A stretch of 38,306 bases of DNA, from assembly GCA_023403475.1 (NCBI GenBank), contig JAEYEL010000128.1, positions 1-38,306 of the forward strand. The letters are read 5' to 3'. Shown here piece by piece: positions 6,883 through 15,835 of this stretch; the stretch's first letter is position 1, and the number at the start of each line of letters is the position of its first letter. A model generated the notes under the pieces. The model made no database searches, was not told where the DNA came from, and saw only the letters and a list, made by a program, of their open reading frames with translations. Source of the DNA: Actinomycetes bacterium. GTDB taxonomy: Bacteria; Actinomycetota; Coriobacteriia; Coriobacteriales; Eggerthellaceae. The position numbers and the translations under genes were made by a program.

Positions 6883-9345
6883 ATGGCTGACTATCAGGAA
6901 TTCCTTGACGGCATCGACCGTAAAGCCTACCACGAGGGGGAACTCACGTGGCAGGAGGGCGAGTTCACCGTCACCCGTACTTACCAGTATTCGCCCCCCG
7001 GCTGTCACGACAGCTGCGGGGTTCTGTTCTACGTGAAGGATGGCAAGCTCGACCACGTGGAGGGCGACCCTTTGAGTCCCTTCACCAATGGCAAGCTCTG
7101 CATGCGCTGTCTGGATCTGCCCGAGCTGGTGAACCATCCCGATCGTGTGCTCTATCCCATGAAACGTGCGCATGAAGATCGTGGTGATGCTTCCAAATTC
7201 GAACGCATCACATGGGACGAGGCATACAATATCATCGAGGAGAAGGTCAAAGCGATTCGCGCAGAGTACGGTTCCGAATCCATTGTATGCGTGCATGGCA
7301 CAGGTCGCAACGTGAACTGGCTGGTTCCCTTGTTCGGCCAAGCTGCCCTGCAAACGCCTAATATCTCAACGTTGTTCTTTACGGGCTTCGCTTGCTACAT
7401 GCCGCGCGTGTGCGGCGCCATGGCGCCTTTGGGCGACTTTCCCATTGCGGATGCTGCGGTGGCGCACGAAAAGCGCTACGCCGACCCGTCGTTCAAAGCT
7501 CCGGAAGTAATCGTAGTATGGGGCAACGAGCCGCTTGCGTCGAACGCCGACGGCTACATAGGGCATTGGCTGGTTCAGTGCGTGCAAATGGGGTCGAAGA
7601 TAATATCCATCGATCCGCGCCTCACTTGGTGGGGTGCTCGTGCCGCCTATTTCCTGCAGCTCCGTCCTGGCACCGACGCGGCGCTCGCTTGCGCTTGGCT
7701 CAACGTCATCATATCGGAAGCGCTTTACGACAAGGAGTTCGTGGACTGCTGGACAAGCGGTCTTGACGAGCTTTGGGAGGGTGTCAAAGATATGACGCCT
7801 GCATGGGCTGCCGAAATCACCGGCGTGAAAGAAGAGGATATCGCCGGTGCCGCCCGCTTGTACGCTTCGGGCAACAATTCGGCTATCCAGTGGGGCCTTG
7901 CGTTCGACCAGCAGATGAGCGCCATGGCTTTGAACCTTGCCGTGTGCGACCTCATGGCCATCTGCGGCAATATCGACCGCCCCGGCGGCAACATCCTTGT
8001 GCGCAATTCGTTCGAGATCAATGCGGGTTACGCATCGGGCGAAGATTTCACTCCGCAATCGGTAAGAGACCGCAAACTTACCATTGCGCGCGGCTTGGGC
8101 ATCAAGGGCGGAGAGTTTATCGCCCATGCAGCAACCGATGGTATTTTGCATTGTATCGAAGCGGGGGAATTGCCTAACGGCGACCCGTATCCTATCAAAA
8201 TGATATGGTTCCAGAGTTCGAATTCGCTCGCTTGCGCCGGTATGGACGCACCTCGCGACTACGAGGCTTTGAAGTCGGTCGATTTCATTGTGAACGCCGA
8301 CCCCATTCTCACGCCGCTCTCGGTCGCCGTAGCTGACGTGCTGCTTCCGGTTGCTATGTCGTGCGAGCGCAACTCTGCTCGCACGTGGTGGACGCCGGTG
8401 CGCACGATGTATCGCGCTGTCGAGCCTGCGGGCGAAGCGAAGACCGACGAGCAGATCGTGGTCGACCTGATGCCGCGCCTGAATCCGGAGGCTGCTGCGG
8501 CGTTCGGCTGGGAGAAGGACACCGATATCGCCGACTGGTATTTGGCCGGTGGCGACGGCAAGAAGCACGGCGCCTCCTCGAACGTGGAGGGCAACATCTC
8601 CGAAACGGCCGAGGGTGGCTGCGGCATGAGCTTCCAGGAGCTTTCCGCCAAAGGCGGCTATGCTTACGACGACTGGAACCATACCTATGAGAAGTACGCC
8701 AAGGGTATGCTGCGCGATGACGGCAACCTGGGATTCGCCACGCCGTCGGGTCGTATCGAGCTTGCTCCCTACACATACCGTGTGTGGGGCCTTACTCCCA
8801 CGCCGTTCCACACCGAACCTCCGGAAGGTCCCGTCACTACTCCCGAGAAGATGGAGAAGTACCCGCTCATCCTTTCGTGCGGCGGCCGCTCGTTCGAATT
8901 CTTCCATTCCGAGCATCGTCAGATGAAAACCATGCGCGAGTTCCATCCGTGGCCGCTTGTTATGGTGAATCCCGAAGATGCCAAGAAATACGGCGTGACC
9001 GACGGCGAATGGGTGTGGATTGAAAACGACCATGGCCGCTTCAAACAGCGAGCGAAGATCACGCCTCGCGTGGCGCCCGGGGTGATTCATGCGGAGCACG
9101 GTTGGTGGTATCCCGAGCAGGAAGCTTCCGAACCCAGTCTGTTCGGCACGTTCGACTCCAATCCGAACAACTGCACGCGCGCGTTCGAGACGGGCGAGGG
9201 CGGTATCGGCAGCGCTATCAAGTCGATGATCTGCCGTATCTACCCGTACCACGAAGGAGACACGCTTCCTGGTGAGCAGGTGACGTGCAAGGGCGGCTTC
9301 GGCGACTGGACGCGCGGTGCCATGCATGGGAGCAAAGTCGATTAG
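6883..9345 (+). CDS. Molybdopterin oxidoreductase B, catechol dehydroxylase-like, cytoplasmic
   Basis: 820 residues from ATG 6883 (GAGGAG just upstream); the start MADYQEFLDGIDR is shared almost exactly with paralogue C, which fixes it. No signal peptide. Cluster motif C41-H-D-S-C45-x27-C73-x2-C76, VLYPMKR, a TGFACYMPR segment (candidate Mo ligand Cys), GTGRNVNW, RPGTDAALACAWL, then FEFFHSEHRQMKTMRE and HGWWYPE near the C-terminus. Same family as A and closest to C. With its Fe-S partner and downstream importers it should reduce an imported small molecule, probably an aromatic such as a catechol. The substrate is not deducible. It lies directly downstream of the best operator copy, so it is probably the main target of the divergent LuxR protein. 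Confidence 0.92.
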   Translation: MADYQEFLDGIDRKAYHEGELTWQEGEFTVTRTYQYSPPGCHDSCGVLFYVKDGKLDHVEGDPLSPFTNGKLCMRCLDLPELVNHPDRVLYPMKRAHEDRGDASKFERITWDEAYNIIEEKVKAIRAEYGSESIVCVHGTGRNVNWLVPLFGQAALQTPNISTLFFTGFACYMPRVCGAMAPLGDFPIADAAVAHEKRYADPSFKAPEVIVVWGNEPLASNADGYIGHWLVQCVQMGSKIISIDPRLTWWGARAAYFLQLRPGTDAALACAWLNVIISEALYDKEFVDCWTSGLDELWEGVKDMTPAWAAEITGVKEEDIAGAARLYASGNNSAIQWGLAFDQQMSAMALNLAVCDLMAICGNIDRPGGNILVRNSFEINAGYASGEDFTPQSVRDRKLTIARGLGIKGGEFIAHAATDGILHCIEAGELPNGDPYPIKMIWFQSSNSLACAGMDAPRDYEALKSVDFIVNADPILTPLSVAVADVLLPVAMSCERNSARTWWTPVRTMYRAVEPAGEAKTDEQIVVDLMPRLNPEAAAAFGWEKDTDIADWYLAGGDGKKHGASSNVEGNISETAEGGCGMSFQELSAKGGYAYDDWNHTYEKYAKGMLRDDGNLGFATPSGRIELAPYTYRVWGLTPTPFHTEPPEGPVTTPEKMEKYPLILSCGGRSFEFFHSEHRQMKTMREFHPWPLVMVNPEDAKKYGVTDGEWVWIENDHGRFKQRAKITPRVAPGVIHAEHGWWYPEQEASEPSLFGTFDSNPNNCTRAFETGEGGIGSAIKSMICRIYPYHEGDTLPGEQVTCKGGFGDWTRGAMHGSKVD

Positions 9346-9361
9346 ACAAGGCGAGAGTAAC

Positions 9362-9404
9362 GCGCGATGCGGGCGGAGCGCGCAAGCATCTTTCTGCATC
9401 GCGC
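9362..9404 (+). other. Intercistronic stem-loop
   Basis: GCGCGATGC (9362-9370) pairs perfectly with GCATCGCGC (9396-9404) in the 93-nt gap between the catalytic and Fe-S genes of operon B. No U-run follows. Operon C has only 12 nt here, so the hairpin is a B-specific insertion that could set the ratio of the two subunits. Confidence 0.45.
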
Positions 9405-9438
9405 TTGACCGCCGTTATGGCGGGAAAGGAGGCATTCC

Positions 9439-9786
9439 GTGAAAGGAATCCTGGTCAACTACGAATACTGCACCGGATGTCACTCGTGCGAGGTTGCCTG
9501 CAAGAAGCACCTGGGTCTGCCCGAGGGCGAGTTCGGCATCAAGCTGACCGAAACCGGTCCGTGGGCCTACGAGGGAAAAGAAGGCGAGGACCGCTGGGAG
9601 TGGTCGTGGCTACCCGTGCTCACCAAGGCATGCGATATGTGCGCGGAGCGTACGGAGGTGGGCAAGATGCCCATGTGCGTGCAGCACTGCCAAGCGTGGT
9701 GCATGTATACGGGAGAGATTGACGAGCTGGCGAAGAAGATCGACGGCAAGACGCGCTGGGCGCTTTTAACGCCGAGAACAGCTTAA
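9439..9786 (+). CDS. 4Fe-4S electron-transfer subunit of oxidoreductase B
   Basis: 115 residues, GTG start with AAAGGAGG six bases upstream. Cluster motifs are C11-x2-C14-x2-C17-x3-C21 and C65-x2-C68-x11-C80-x3-C84, with an extra C88. It is nearly identical to the operon C partner over the first 40 residues (GILVNYEYCTGCHSCEVACK). No signal peptide or membrane helix, so it is a soluble cytoplasmic partner. At half the size of DmsB it keeps only two clusters. Confidence 0.92.
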   Translation: MKGILVNYEYCTGCHSCEVACKKHLGLPEGEFGIKLTETGPWAYEGKEGEDRWEWSWLPVLTKACDMCAERTEVGKMPMCVQHCQAWCMYTGEIDELAKKIDGKTRWALLTPRTA

Positions 9787-9804
9787 ACGGAACGTGGCCA
9801 CTTT

Positions 9805-9912
9805 CGGAAAGAGCGCGGTGGGTGGTAAGATGTTGCGCCTGTCACGCTCTTTTCCGGTGGATATATCCGGTTTGCATGCTTTTGTTGAAAGGGGGCTTGC
9901 GAAAAAGCATGC
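9805..9912 (+). promoter_or_regulatory. Structured leader of the MFS gene
   Basis: Three structures sit in the 161-nt gap before 9948. CGGAAAGAGCG (9805-9815) pairs with a near-perfect partner at 9845-9856 (one bulged T). A 10-bp palindrome GGATATATCC lies at 9859-9868. GCATGCTTTT (9874-9883) pairs perfectly with AAAAGCATGC (9903-9912). None ends in a U-run. The palindrome may be an operator and the hairpins mRNA structure; no clear promoter was seen. Confidence 0.35.
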
Positions 9913-9947
9913 GCAACATAGGGCGTCAACTACTATAGGAGGATGGA

Positions 9948-11213
9948 ATGAAGCAAAAGGTATACCCATGGCTCATAGTTGTTGCATGGGCATTTATTTC
10001 GGCAGGTTCAATTGAGCTTATCCTTATTGGGGGAACGAACTTCTTCAAGGCCGTTTCCGACGGCATCGGCTCGCCCGTTAGCGCCATTGCGCTTATGATG
10101 ACGGTCTGCACCATAACGTTGACGTTTGCGGCTCCCGTTGCCGGTCGTTTGTTCCCGAAGATCGATTCGCGCATTCTGCTTACGGCCATGGGTCTTATTG
10201 TTATCTTAGGCTATGCCCAGTTGAGCTTCGGGCAGGCAACGTGGCAATGGTGGCTTGCCGGCTTGCTGTACGGCATTGGTGGATCGGGCATCTTCATCAT
10301 AGGTGCGCCCATTTTCATTTCCAACTGGTTCCAGAAGCGCACGGGCTTTGCCGTTGGCTTGTACGGTATGCTGCTTGCCATTTTGTCGGCGATTTTGAAC
10401 CCGGTTATCGCTGCGGTTATCTCCTCTGTTGGCTGGCGTAGCGCCTATCTGGTGCTGGCCGTGGTGGCTGCGGTTATGATTCTTCCCTGGACGCTGTTCG
10501 TGGTGCGCTTCCGTCCCGAGGATTTGGGCCTTGTGCCGTTCGGCTACGCTGAAGGCGAGGCGGCCGAGACGAAGGAAGAGGAAACCGGCCCCGGCGTTCC
10601 CTATAAGAAGGCTCTTATGTCAGTGGCGTTCGTGGCTGCCGTTATCGCTGCTGGCGCTATGTGCAACATGGGCGGTTTCAAGAGCAACTGGTCGAACATT
10701 GCGCAGTCCGATGCTTGGGGCTATGTTGCCCTGCACGGGAAAGACTGGGCGCTGATGTTCGGCGCTACCATGATTTCGTTCACGACGGCCGCGAAGTTCT
10801 TCATGCCGGTCATTGGTTGGATTATCGACAAACTGGGTGCCATCAAGACCAACATCGTAACGCTCGTCATGATTTTCGTGGGCTTTCTGGGTTTGCTGTT
10901 CTTCCATAACGTCGAGGCCATCGTTTTGGCATCGTGCTTCCTCATCGGCTTTGAGAGCGCGAACATGAAGATGGTCATCCCGCTGGTGATTCGCGAGCTG
11001 TTCGGCGCGAAGGACCACTCGAAGATTTACTCGACGGCCTACGGCATCGCGAACTTCCTGGGTGCGTTCGCCACCTCGCTCATTGCGTTCGTGGGCGAGA
11101 CCACGGGCTCCTTCGACTCGATTATGGTACTGGGCGCCGGTTTGGCTGCAGTTGCTCTGGTGGCTATCGTGCTGGCGCGTGCAACCGCGAAGAAGCTTGT
11201 CTGGGAGGACTAA
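9948..11213 (+). CDS. MFS transporter
   Basis: 421 residues, ATG after a good AGGAGG. Twelve hydrophobic segments in two halves, split by a charged loop near residue 205 (EGEAAETKEEE). Segment 1 (YPWLIVVAWAFISAG) and the loop after helix 2 fit the major facilitator superfamily, probably an anion or carboxylate carrier. Its position between operons B and C fits uptake of the oxidoreductase substrate or export of the reduced product. Direction and ligand cannot be determined from sequence. Confidence 0.9.
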   Translation: MKQKVYPWLIVVAWAFISAGSIELILIGGTNFFKAVSDGIGSPVSAIALMMTVCTITLTFAAPVAGRLFPKIDSRILLTAMGLIVILGYAQLSFGQATWQWWLAGLLYGIGGSGIFIIGAPIFISNWFQKRTGFAVGLYGMLLAILSAILNPVIAAVISSVGWRSAYLVLAVVAAVMILPWTLFVVRFRPEDLGLVPFGYAEGEAAETKEEETGPGVPYKKALMSVAFVAAVIAAGAMCNMGGFKSNWSNIAQSDAWGYVALHGKDWALMFGATMISFTTAAKFFMPVIGWIIDKLGAIKTNIVTLVMIFVGFLGLLFFHNVEAIVLASCFLIGFESANMKMVIPLVIRELFGAKDHSKIYSTAYGIANFLGAFATSLIAFVGETTGSFDSIMVLGAGLAAVALVAIVLARATAKKLVWED

Positions 11214-11228
11214 GGCGTTGCGTTGCAA

Positions 11229-11258
11229 GAGTGCGCGGCGCGGGCTCGCCGCGCACTC
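11229..11258 (+). other. Strong stem-loop after the MFS gene
   Basis: A 12-bp perfect stem GAGTGCGCGGCG (11229-11240) / CGCCGCGCACTC (11247-11258) with a 6-nt loop. No U-tract follows, so it may be a 3' stabiliser or partial terminator between the two transporter genes. Confidence 0.5.
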
Positions 11259-11320
11259 GGCGTAAAGAAAGTGCATGACAGACGAGCCTCGTCAGGGGGA
11301 ACAGAAAGGCTGGCTCTCTT

Positions 11321-12712
11321 ATGTCTTCAAGCGTGTTGAAGAAGCAAAACGTCGGAATCGTTGCGGCTGCTCTGGCTCTTGTTGCGGCGTGCTGCATTCC
11401 CGGGTCGGACGTTTTGCCGCGCGAGGGTGTTCTGATGCTGGGGATTTTCGGCATGGCCGCGATTCTGTGGATTTGCGAGTCGTTGCCGGTTGGCATTACG
11501 GGTCTTCTCGCGTTGACTCTGGTGGTTGTTTTTGGCATCGCGCCTATAGGGGAGGCGTTTGCGGGGTTCTCGACACCCACGATGTTCTATCTGCTTGCGA
11601 TGTTTTCCTTTGCGGCCGTTATCGGCCAGACCAGTTACGGCAAGCGACTCATCGTGTTCCTTATGAAGCGCACACGTGGTCGTTCGAATCTTGTCGTCCT
11701 TGCGTTCATGGCCGCTTCGGCATTGCTCTCGAGCATTATGTCCGACACTGCGGTCGTGCTGATGTTTTTGGGGTTCGCCAAAGGCGTGGTGGATGCGCTT
11801 GGCTGCAGGCCCCGCGAAAGCAATTTTGCGAAATGCCTGTTTATTGGCCTTCTGTACGGCTCGATTGTGGGCGGTTTCGCCACACTTGCCGGCGGGCCGA
11901 ACAATATGAGCGTGCTGCAGATCTCCGGTTTGAGCATTGGGTTTCTCGACTGGATGAAGGTGGGCGTTCCGGTGACGCTGTTCATTCTGCCCGTGTGCTG
12001 GCTTTCGCTTGTGAAGGTGTTTCCTCCCGAGCATTTCTCGAAGAGCCAGATAGATGAAATCATCGCGCAGACGGAGGAAGGCGGCAAAACGACCGGACAG
12101 GAGAAGAAGGCGCTCGCATTTGCCGTCGTGCTTCCCGTGTTGTGGATTGCCGGGAATTGGATTCCCGTGCTGAACGTGACCGTCGTCGCGCTGTTCGGTC
12201 TTGTCGTTGCGTTTTTGCCCGGTGTGCGGTTGCTCACGTGGAGGCAGTATCAGGAATCGGTTCCGTGGGTGGTGCTGCTCATGGTGGGCTCGGTGTTTTC
12301 CATGAGCTCGCTTATGGCGAAAACCGGCGTGATCGAATTCATCGGTTCGCTGGTTTCGGCAACGGGCATGTTCTCGCTTGCGTTTCCCATTGCGCTGCTG
12401 CTGTATCTGCTGTTCGCTTATGGCGTGTTCACCTTGTGTCCGGTAAACGGGGTGTGGGAGTCGCTGTTCGTGCCGGTGCTGGTGGGGTTCTGCTCGCAGA
12501 TGGGCGTTTCTCCCACGGTGGCGCCGCTGGCGATTCTGTTCGCTTTCGGCGGGAATTTCCTTTTGCCCATCAACCCGCTCAACATGTATTCGTATGCCTA
12601 CGGATACTTCAAGTTCGGCGACATGTTCAAGGCGGGCATCGTGCCGGCTCTTGTGCTCATCGTGTTCGATGCGTTCTGGACTCCGTTTATCGTGGGAGCG
12701 TGGGGACTTTAA
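11321..12712 (+). CDS. SLC13/DASS family anion transporter
   Basis: 463 residues with about eleven to twelve hydrophobic helices. The two inverted halves each carry the family signature region: SSIMSDTAVVLMFLG and GGPNNMSVLQ in the first, GGNFLLPINPLNMYSYAYG in the second. DASS proteins move dicarboxylates, sulfate or other anions, often driven by sodium. Between the MFS gene and operon C it is a good candidate importer for an aromatic or phenolic carboxylate. The ATG at 11321 is preceded by AGAAAGG. It ends 113 bp before the operon C oxidoreductase. Confidence 0.88.
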   Translation: MSSSVLKKQNVGIVAAALALVAACCIPGSDVLPREGVLMLGIFGMAAILWICESLPVGITGLLALTLVVVFGIAPIGEAFAGFSTPTMFYLLAMFSFAAVIGQTSYGKRLIVFLMKRTRGRSNLVVLAFMAASALLSSIMSDTAVVLMFLGFAKGVVDALGCRPRESNFAKCLFIGLLYGSIVGGFATLAGGPNNMSVLQISGLSIGFLDWMKVGVPVTLFILPVCWLSLVKVFPPEHFSKSQIDEIIAQTEEGGKTTGQEKKALAFAVVLPVLWIAGNWIPVLNVTVVALFGLVVAFLPGVRLLTWRQYQESVPWVVLLMVGSVFSMSSLMAKTGVIEFIGSLVSATGMFSLAFPIALLLYLLFAYGVFTLCPVNGVWESLFVPVLVGFCSQMGVSPTVAPLAILFAFGGNFLLPINPLNMYSYAYGYFKFGDMFKAGIVPALVLIVFDAFWTPFIVGAWGL

Positions 12713-12731
12713 TCGTGTGTTTGTAGGGGGA

Positions 12732-12770
12732 GCTATGCTTGAGGTTCACAAGGGCGGGAGCAAAGACCCG
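12732..12770 (+). promoter_or_regulatory. Half-site relic of the LuxR operator before operon C
   Basis: TGAGGTTCAC at 12740-12749 matches the right arm of the A/B dyad (TGAGGTTTAC in B) with one change, but the left arm is not conserved. CAAAGACC at 12761-12768 resembles the GAAAAGACC of the B promoter but lies about 11 bp nearer. This looks like a decayed or altered version of the A/B control region. Confidence 0.4.
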
Positions 12771-12825
12771 TGACTTTTCAAGTTGTTCTTGCGCTATTCG
12801 ACGAGACTTGAGAGGAAGTGGGAAC

Positions 12826-15348
12826 ATGGCAGATTATCAGGAGTTTCTGGATGGGATTGACCGCGCTGCTTACCATGAAGGGGAATGGCAGTGGGAAGAG
12901 GACGGCTACACCGTTACCAGAACGTACAATTATTCCGCCCCGGGGTGTCACGATTCGTGCGGCATTCTGGCCTACACGAAAGACAACAAGCTGGTGAAGG
13001 TCGAGGGCGACCCACTCGACCCATGCACGAACGGCAAGCTCTGCATGCGCTGTTTGAACTTGCCCGAGGCGACGAACTATCCCGATCGCTTGAAATATCC
13101 CATGAAGCGTGCGCGCGAAGATCGCGGGAACGTGGATGCGTTCGAGCGCATCACGTGGGACGAGGCGCTCGACATCATTGAGGACTGGATCAAGGTCAAC
13201 ATCGACGAGGCGGGACTTGGCCGCGAATCCATCATGGTGAACCACGGCACGGGACGCAACATCAACTATCAAGTGCCGTTTTTGGGCGGTGCGTGCCTGC
13301 GCACGCCGAATGTGGGCGCCATCGGGTTTTCCGGCTATTCGTGCTATTTGCCGCGCGTGTGCGGCACGGCGGCCCCTATGGGCGACTTTCCCATTGTAGA
13401 CGCCTCCATGGGACACCCCGATCGCTACAACAACGCCGAATGGACGAACCCCGACGTTTTGGTGGTGTGGGGCTGCGAGCCGCTGCGCTCGAACGCCGAC
13501 GGCTACATTGGCCATTGGCTGGTACAGTGCGTGCAGATGGGCACGAAGATCATCTCGGTCGACCCGGTGCTCACCTGGTGGGGCGCCCGTGCTGCCTATT
13601 GGATCGATCTGCGTCCGGGTACCGACCTGTGCATAGCTCTGGCCTGGCTCTACGTTATCACTCAGGAGGATTTGATCGACCACGAGTTCGTCGACTACTG
13701 GTGCGCTTACTACAACGAGCTGAAAACGTATTTGGAAACGCCGAGCGAGAACAACGACAACCTGGGCTACACGCCCGAGTGGGCGGCGAAGGTGACGGGC
13801 GTCGATGCCGAAATTATCGCCGCCTCGGCTCGCATGTACGCCAACGCTCCGCGCGGCGCCATCCAATGGGGCTTGCCGTTCGACACGCAAGTGGACTCCA
13901 TGCACGCCTGCATAGCGGTGTGCGATCTTATGGCCATCTGCGGAAACGTCGATCGCCCGGGCACCAACCTGTTGGTTCGCAACGCGTTCGAGATCAATCC
14001 TGGCTACGCTACCGCCAGCATGTACGCCGACCCGGTGGCCAGCGCCAAGAAATGTACGTACAAGACGTTGCAGCAGCTTCAGGGCAAGGAGCCCAAGGCC
14101 GAGCCGTTCATCGGCATGGCCGACTGCGACGCTATGGGCTATGCCATGGAGACGCAGAAGCCTTATCCCATGAAGATGCTCTGGGTGCAGGGGTCGAACA
14201 CCTATACCTGCAACGGTTTGGATGCGGCGCGCGTGTATCGAAACATCAGCAACTTCGAATTCATCGTGGTGGCCGATCCGTACATGACTCCCACGGCAGC
14301 GGCGTTCGCGGACGTTCTTTTGCCTCTGAAGATGAGCATCGAGCGCGACTCCATGCGCGTATGGTGGCAACCCTTGCGCGCGATGAAGGCGGTCACGTCT
14401 TACGGCGAGTGCAAGTCCGACGAAGAGGTTATCGTGTGGCTGGGCAACCGTTTGAACCCGGAGCTGTTCAACAAGCGCTGGCCCGACATCGACCACTTCA
14501 TCCAGGACTATCTGGACACCGGCTTCAATCTGATCAACGAAGATGGTTCCGGTCTGAAAACCGCAGGCCGCAACAAGGCTGGCGCCGATGTGGTGGAAGA
14601 CGCCCATACCGAGTTCTACCGCAAGCACAACGGCAAGGGTACGTTCATGGATTTGGTCAAGCAGGGCGGCTATGAGTACGACGCGTTCAACGACACCTAC
14701 GAGAAGTACGCCAAGGGCATGCTGCGCGCCGACGGCACGCCGGGTTTCGCCACTCCGTCCGGCCGCATCGAGCTGATTGCGCCCACCTACCAGGCGTGGG
14801 GAATCGATCCGTGGCCGAAGCATTACGAGAGCGTAGCGCAGGCCAAGTGGACCACTGACGAGGAGTATCGCAAGAAGTACCCGTTCACCATCATCAACGG
14901 CAGCCGCTCCTACGAGTTCTTCCACAGCGAGAATCGCCAGCAAAAGACCATGCGCGAGTTCCACCCGGTTCCCTATGTGCAGGTTTCGAAGCAAACAGCC
15001 GAAGAGTACGGCCTGGTAGACGGCGAGTGGATTTGGATCGAGAATCACGTTGGCCGCTGCAAGCAGTGCGTCAAGATCAATCCTGCGCTGCAGCCGCAGT
15101 ATTTGATTGCCGAGCATGGCTGGTGGTTCCCCGAGGGAGACGGCAACGCACCGAGTCTTTTCGGGTCGTTCGATTGCAACATCAACAATCTCACCTATTC
15201 CTACGAAACGGGCGAGGGCGGCATCGGTGCTCCGTTCAAGAGCATTGTCGGTCGCATTTACAAAGTGCAGGAAGGCGACACGTTGCCGGGCGAACAAATT
15301 CTGGAAAAAGGCGGCTTCCGCGAGATTCCGCCGTGCGGTATCAGCTAA
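12826..15348 (+). CDS. Molybdopterin oxidoreductase C, catechol dehydroxylase-like, cytoplasmic
   Basis: 840 residues from ATG 12826 (AGAGGA nine bases upstream). Begins MADYQEFLDGIDRAAYHEGE like paralogue B. Cluster motif C41-H-D-S-C45-x27-C73-x2-C76, LKYPMKR, SGYSCYLPRVCG (candidate Mo ligand Cys), RPGTDLCIALAWL, YEFFHSENRQQKTMRE and HGWWFPEGDG. It has no export signal. It carries a longer central region than B, around NLINEDGSGLKTAGRNKAG. The B and C pair shows gene duplication followed by divergence around a conserved frame, consistent with specialisation for different substrates. It lies directly before its own Fe-S subunit. Confidence 0.92.
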   Translation: MADYQEFLDGIDRAAYHEGEWQWEEDGYTVTRTYNYSAPGCHDSCGILAYTKDNKLVKVEGDPLDPCTNGKLCMRCLNLPEATNYPDRLKYPMKRAREDRGNVDAFERITWDEALDIIEDWIKVNIDEAGLGRESIMVNHGTGRNINYQVPFLGGACLRTPNVGAIGFSGYSCYLPRVCGTAAPMGDFPIVDASMGHPDRYNNAEWTNPDVLVVWGCEPLRSNADGYIGHWLVQCVQMGTKIISVDPVLTWWGARAAYWIDLRPGTDLCIALAWLYVITQEDLIDHEFVDYWCAYYNELKTYLETPSENNDNLGYTPEWAAKVTGVDAEIIAASARMYANAPRGAIQWGLPFDTQVDSMHACIAVCDLMAICGNVDRPGTNLLVRNAFEINPGYATASMYADPVASAKKCTYKTLQQLQGKEPKAEPFIGMADCDAMGYAMETQKPYPMKMLWVQGSNTYTCNGLDAARVYRNISNFEFIVVADPYMTPTAAAFADVLLPLKMSIERDSMRVWWQPLRAMKAVTSYGECKSDEEVIVWLGNRLNPELFNKRWPDIDHFIQDYLDTGFNLINEDGSGLKTAGRNKAGADVVEDAHTEFYRKHNGKGTFMDLVKQGGYEYDAFNDTYEKYAKGMLRADGTPGFATPSGRIELIAPTYQAWGIDPWPKHYESVAQAKWTTDEEYRKKYPFTIINGSRSYEFFHSENRQQKTMREFHPVPYVQVSKQTAEEYGLVDGEWIWIENHVGRCKQCVKINPALQPQYLIAEHGWWFPEGDGNAPSLFGSFDCNINNLTYSYETGEGGIGAPFKSIVGRIYKVQEGDTLPGEQILEKGGFREIPPCGIS

Positions 15349-15360
15349 GGGGGAAATGCA

Positions 15361-15714
15361 ATGACGAAAGGGATCCTCGTAAACTACGAGTACTGCACCG
15401 GATGCCACTCCTGCGAGGTGGCCTGCAAGAAGCACCTGGGTCTTCCCGAGGGCGAGTTCGGCATCAAGCTGACCGAGACCGGACCTTTCGAGTACTCGGG
15501 CGAGCCGAGGGGCGAGGGCCGCTGGGAGTGGTCGTGGCTGCCCGTGCTCACCAAGGCGTGCGACATGTGCGCGGAGCGCACGGACGCCGGCAAGATGCCC
15601 ATGTGCGTGCAGCACTGCCAGGCGTGGTGCATGTATTCGGGCGAGGTGGGCGAGCTGGCGGCGAAGATGGACGGCAAGACCCGCTGGGCGCTGCTCGTGC
15701 CGCAGACTAGCTAG
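15361..15714 (+). CDS. 4Fe-4S electron-transfer subunit of oxidoreductase C
   Basis: 117 residues; ATG 12 nt after the oxidoreductase stop, with GGGGG upstream. Motifs C12-x2-C15-x2-C18-x3-C22 and C67-x2-C70-x11-C82-x3-C86 plus C90. Very close to the operon B partner; most differences lie in the loop around residues 43-54 (FEYSGEPRGEG versus WAYEGKEGED). Soluble two-cluster partner of C. Confidence 0.92.
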   Translation: MTKGILVNYEYCTGCHSCEVACKKHLGLPEGEFGIKLTETGPFEYSGEPRGEGRWEWSWLPVLTKACDMCAERTDAGKMPMCVQHCQAWCMYSGEVGELAAKMDGKTRWALLVPQTS

Positions 15715-15751
15715 GCTCTAACGGCGAACTGCGCTGCTGAAAGCGATCAAG

Positions 15752-15785
15752 AACGGGGCGAGCCTTGCGTGCGGCTTGCCCCGTT
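15752..15785 (+). terminator. Stem-loop closing operon C
   Basis: AACGGGGCGAGCC (15752-15764) pairs with GGCTTGCCCCGTT (15773-15785) through 13 pairs including one G-U, with an 8-nt loop. The U-tract is missing, so termination may be partial. Confidence 0.55.
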
Positions 15786-15795
15786 GAATGTTCGG

Positions 15796-15801
15796 TATAA
15801 T
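15796..15801 (+). promoter_or_regulatory. Perfect -10 box TATAAT
   Basis: TATAAT lies 40 bp before the GTG at 15836. A matching -35 is unclear (TTGCCC at 15776 is only 14 bp away). A start site near 15808 would exclude the upstream in-frame ATG at 15788 from the message. Confidence 0.5.
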
Positions 15802-15835
15802 CTTACTTTGCGGGAAGCAAGTGATGGAGGGACGT

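Noticed and set aside
7366..9399. 677-codon minus-strand frame opposite oxidoreductase B
   Set aside because: Same reason: shadow of a real gene, no ribosome site or family features.
12778..15615. 945-codon open frame on the minus strand opposite oxidoreductase C
   Set aside because: It is antisense to a clearly conserved enzyme and has low-complexity Arg/His/Val-rich composition with no domain. Long shadow frames are common opposite GC-rich genes.
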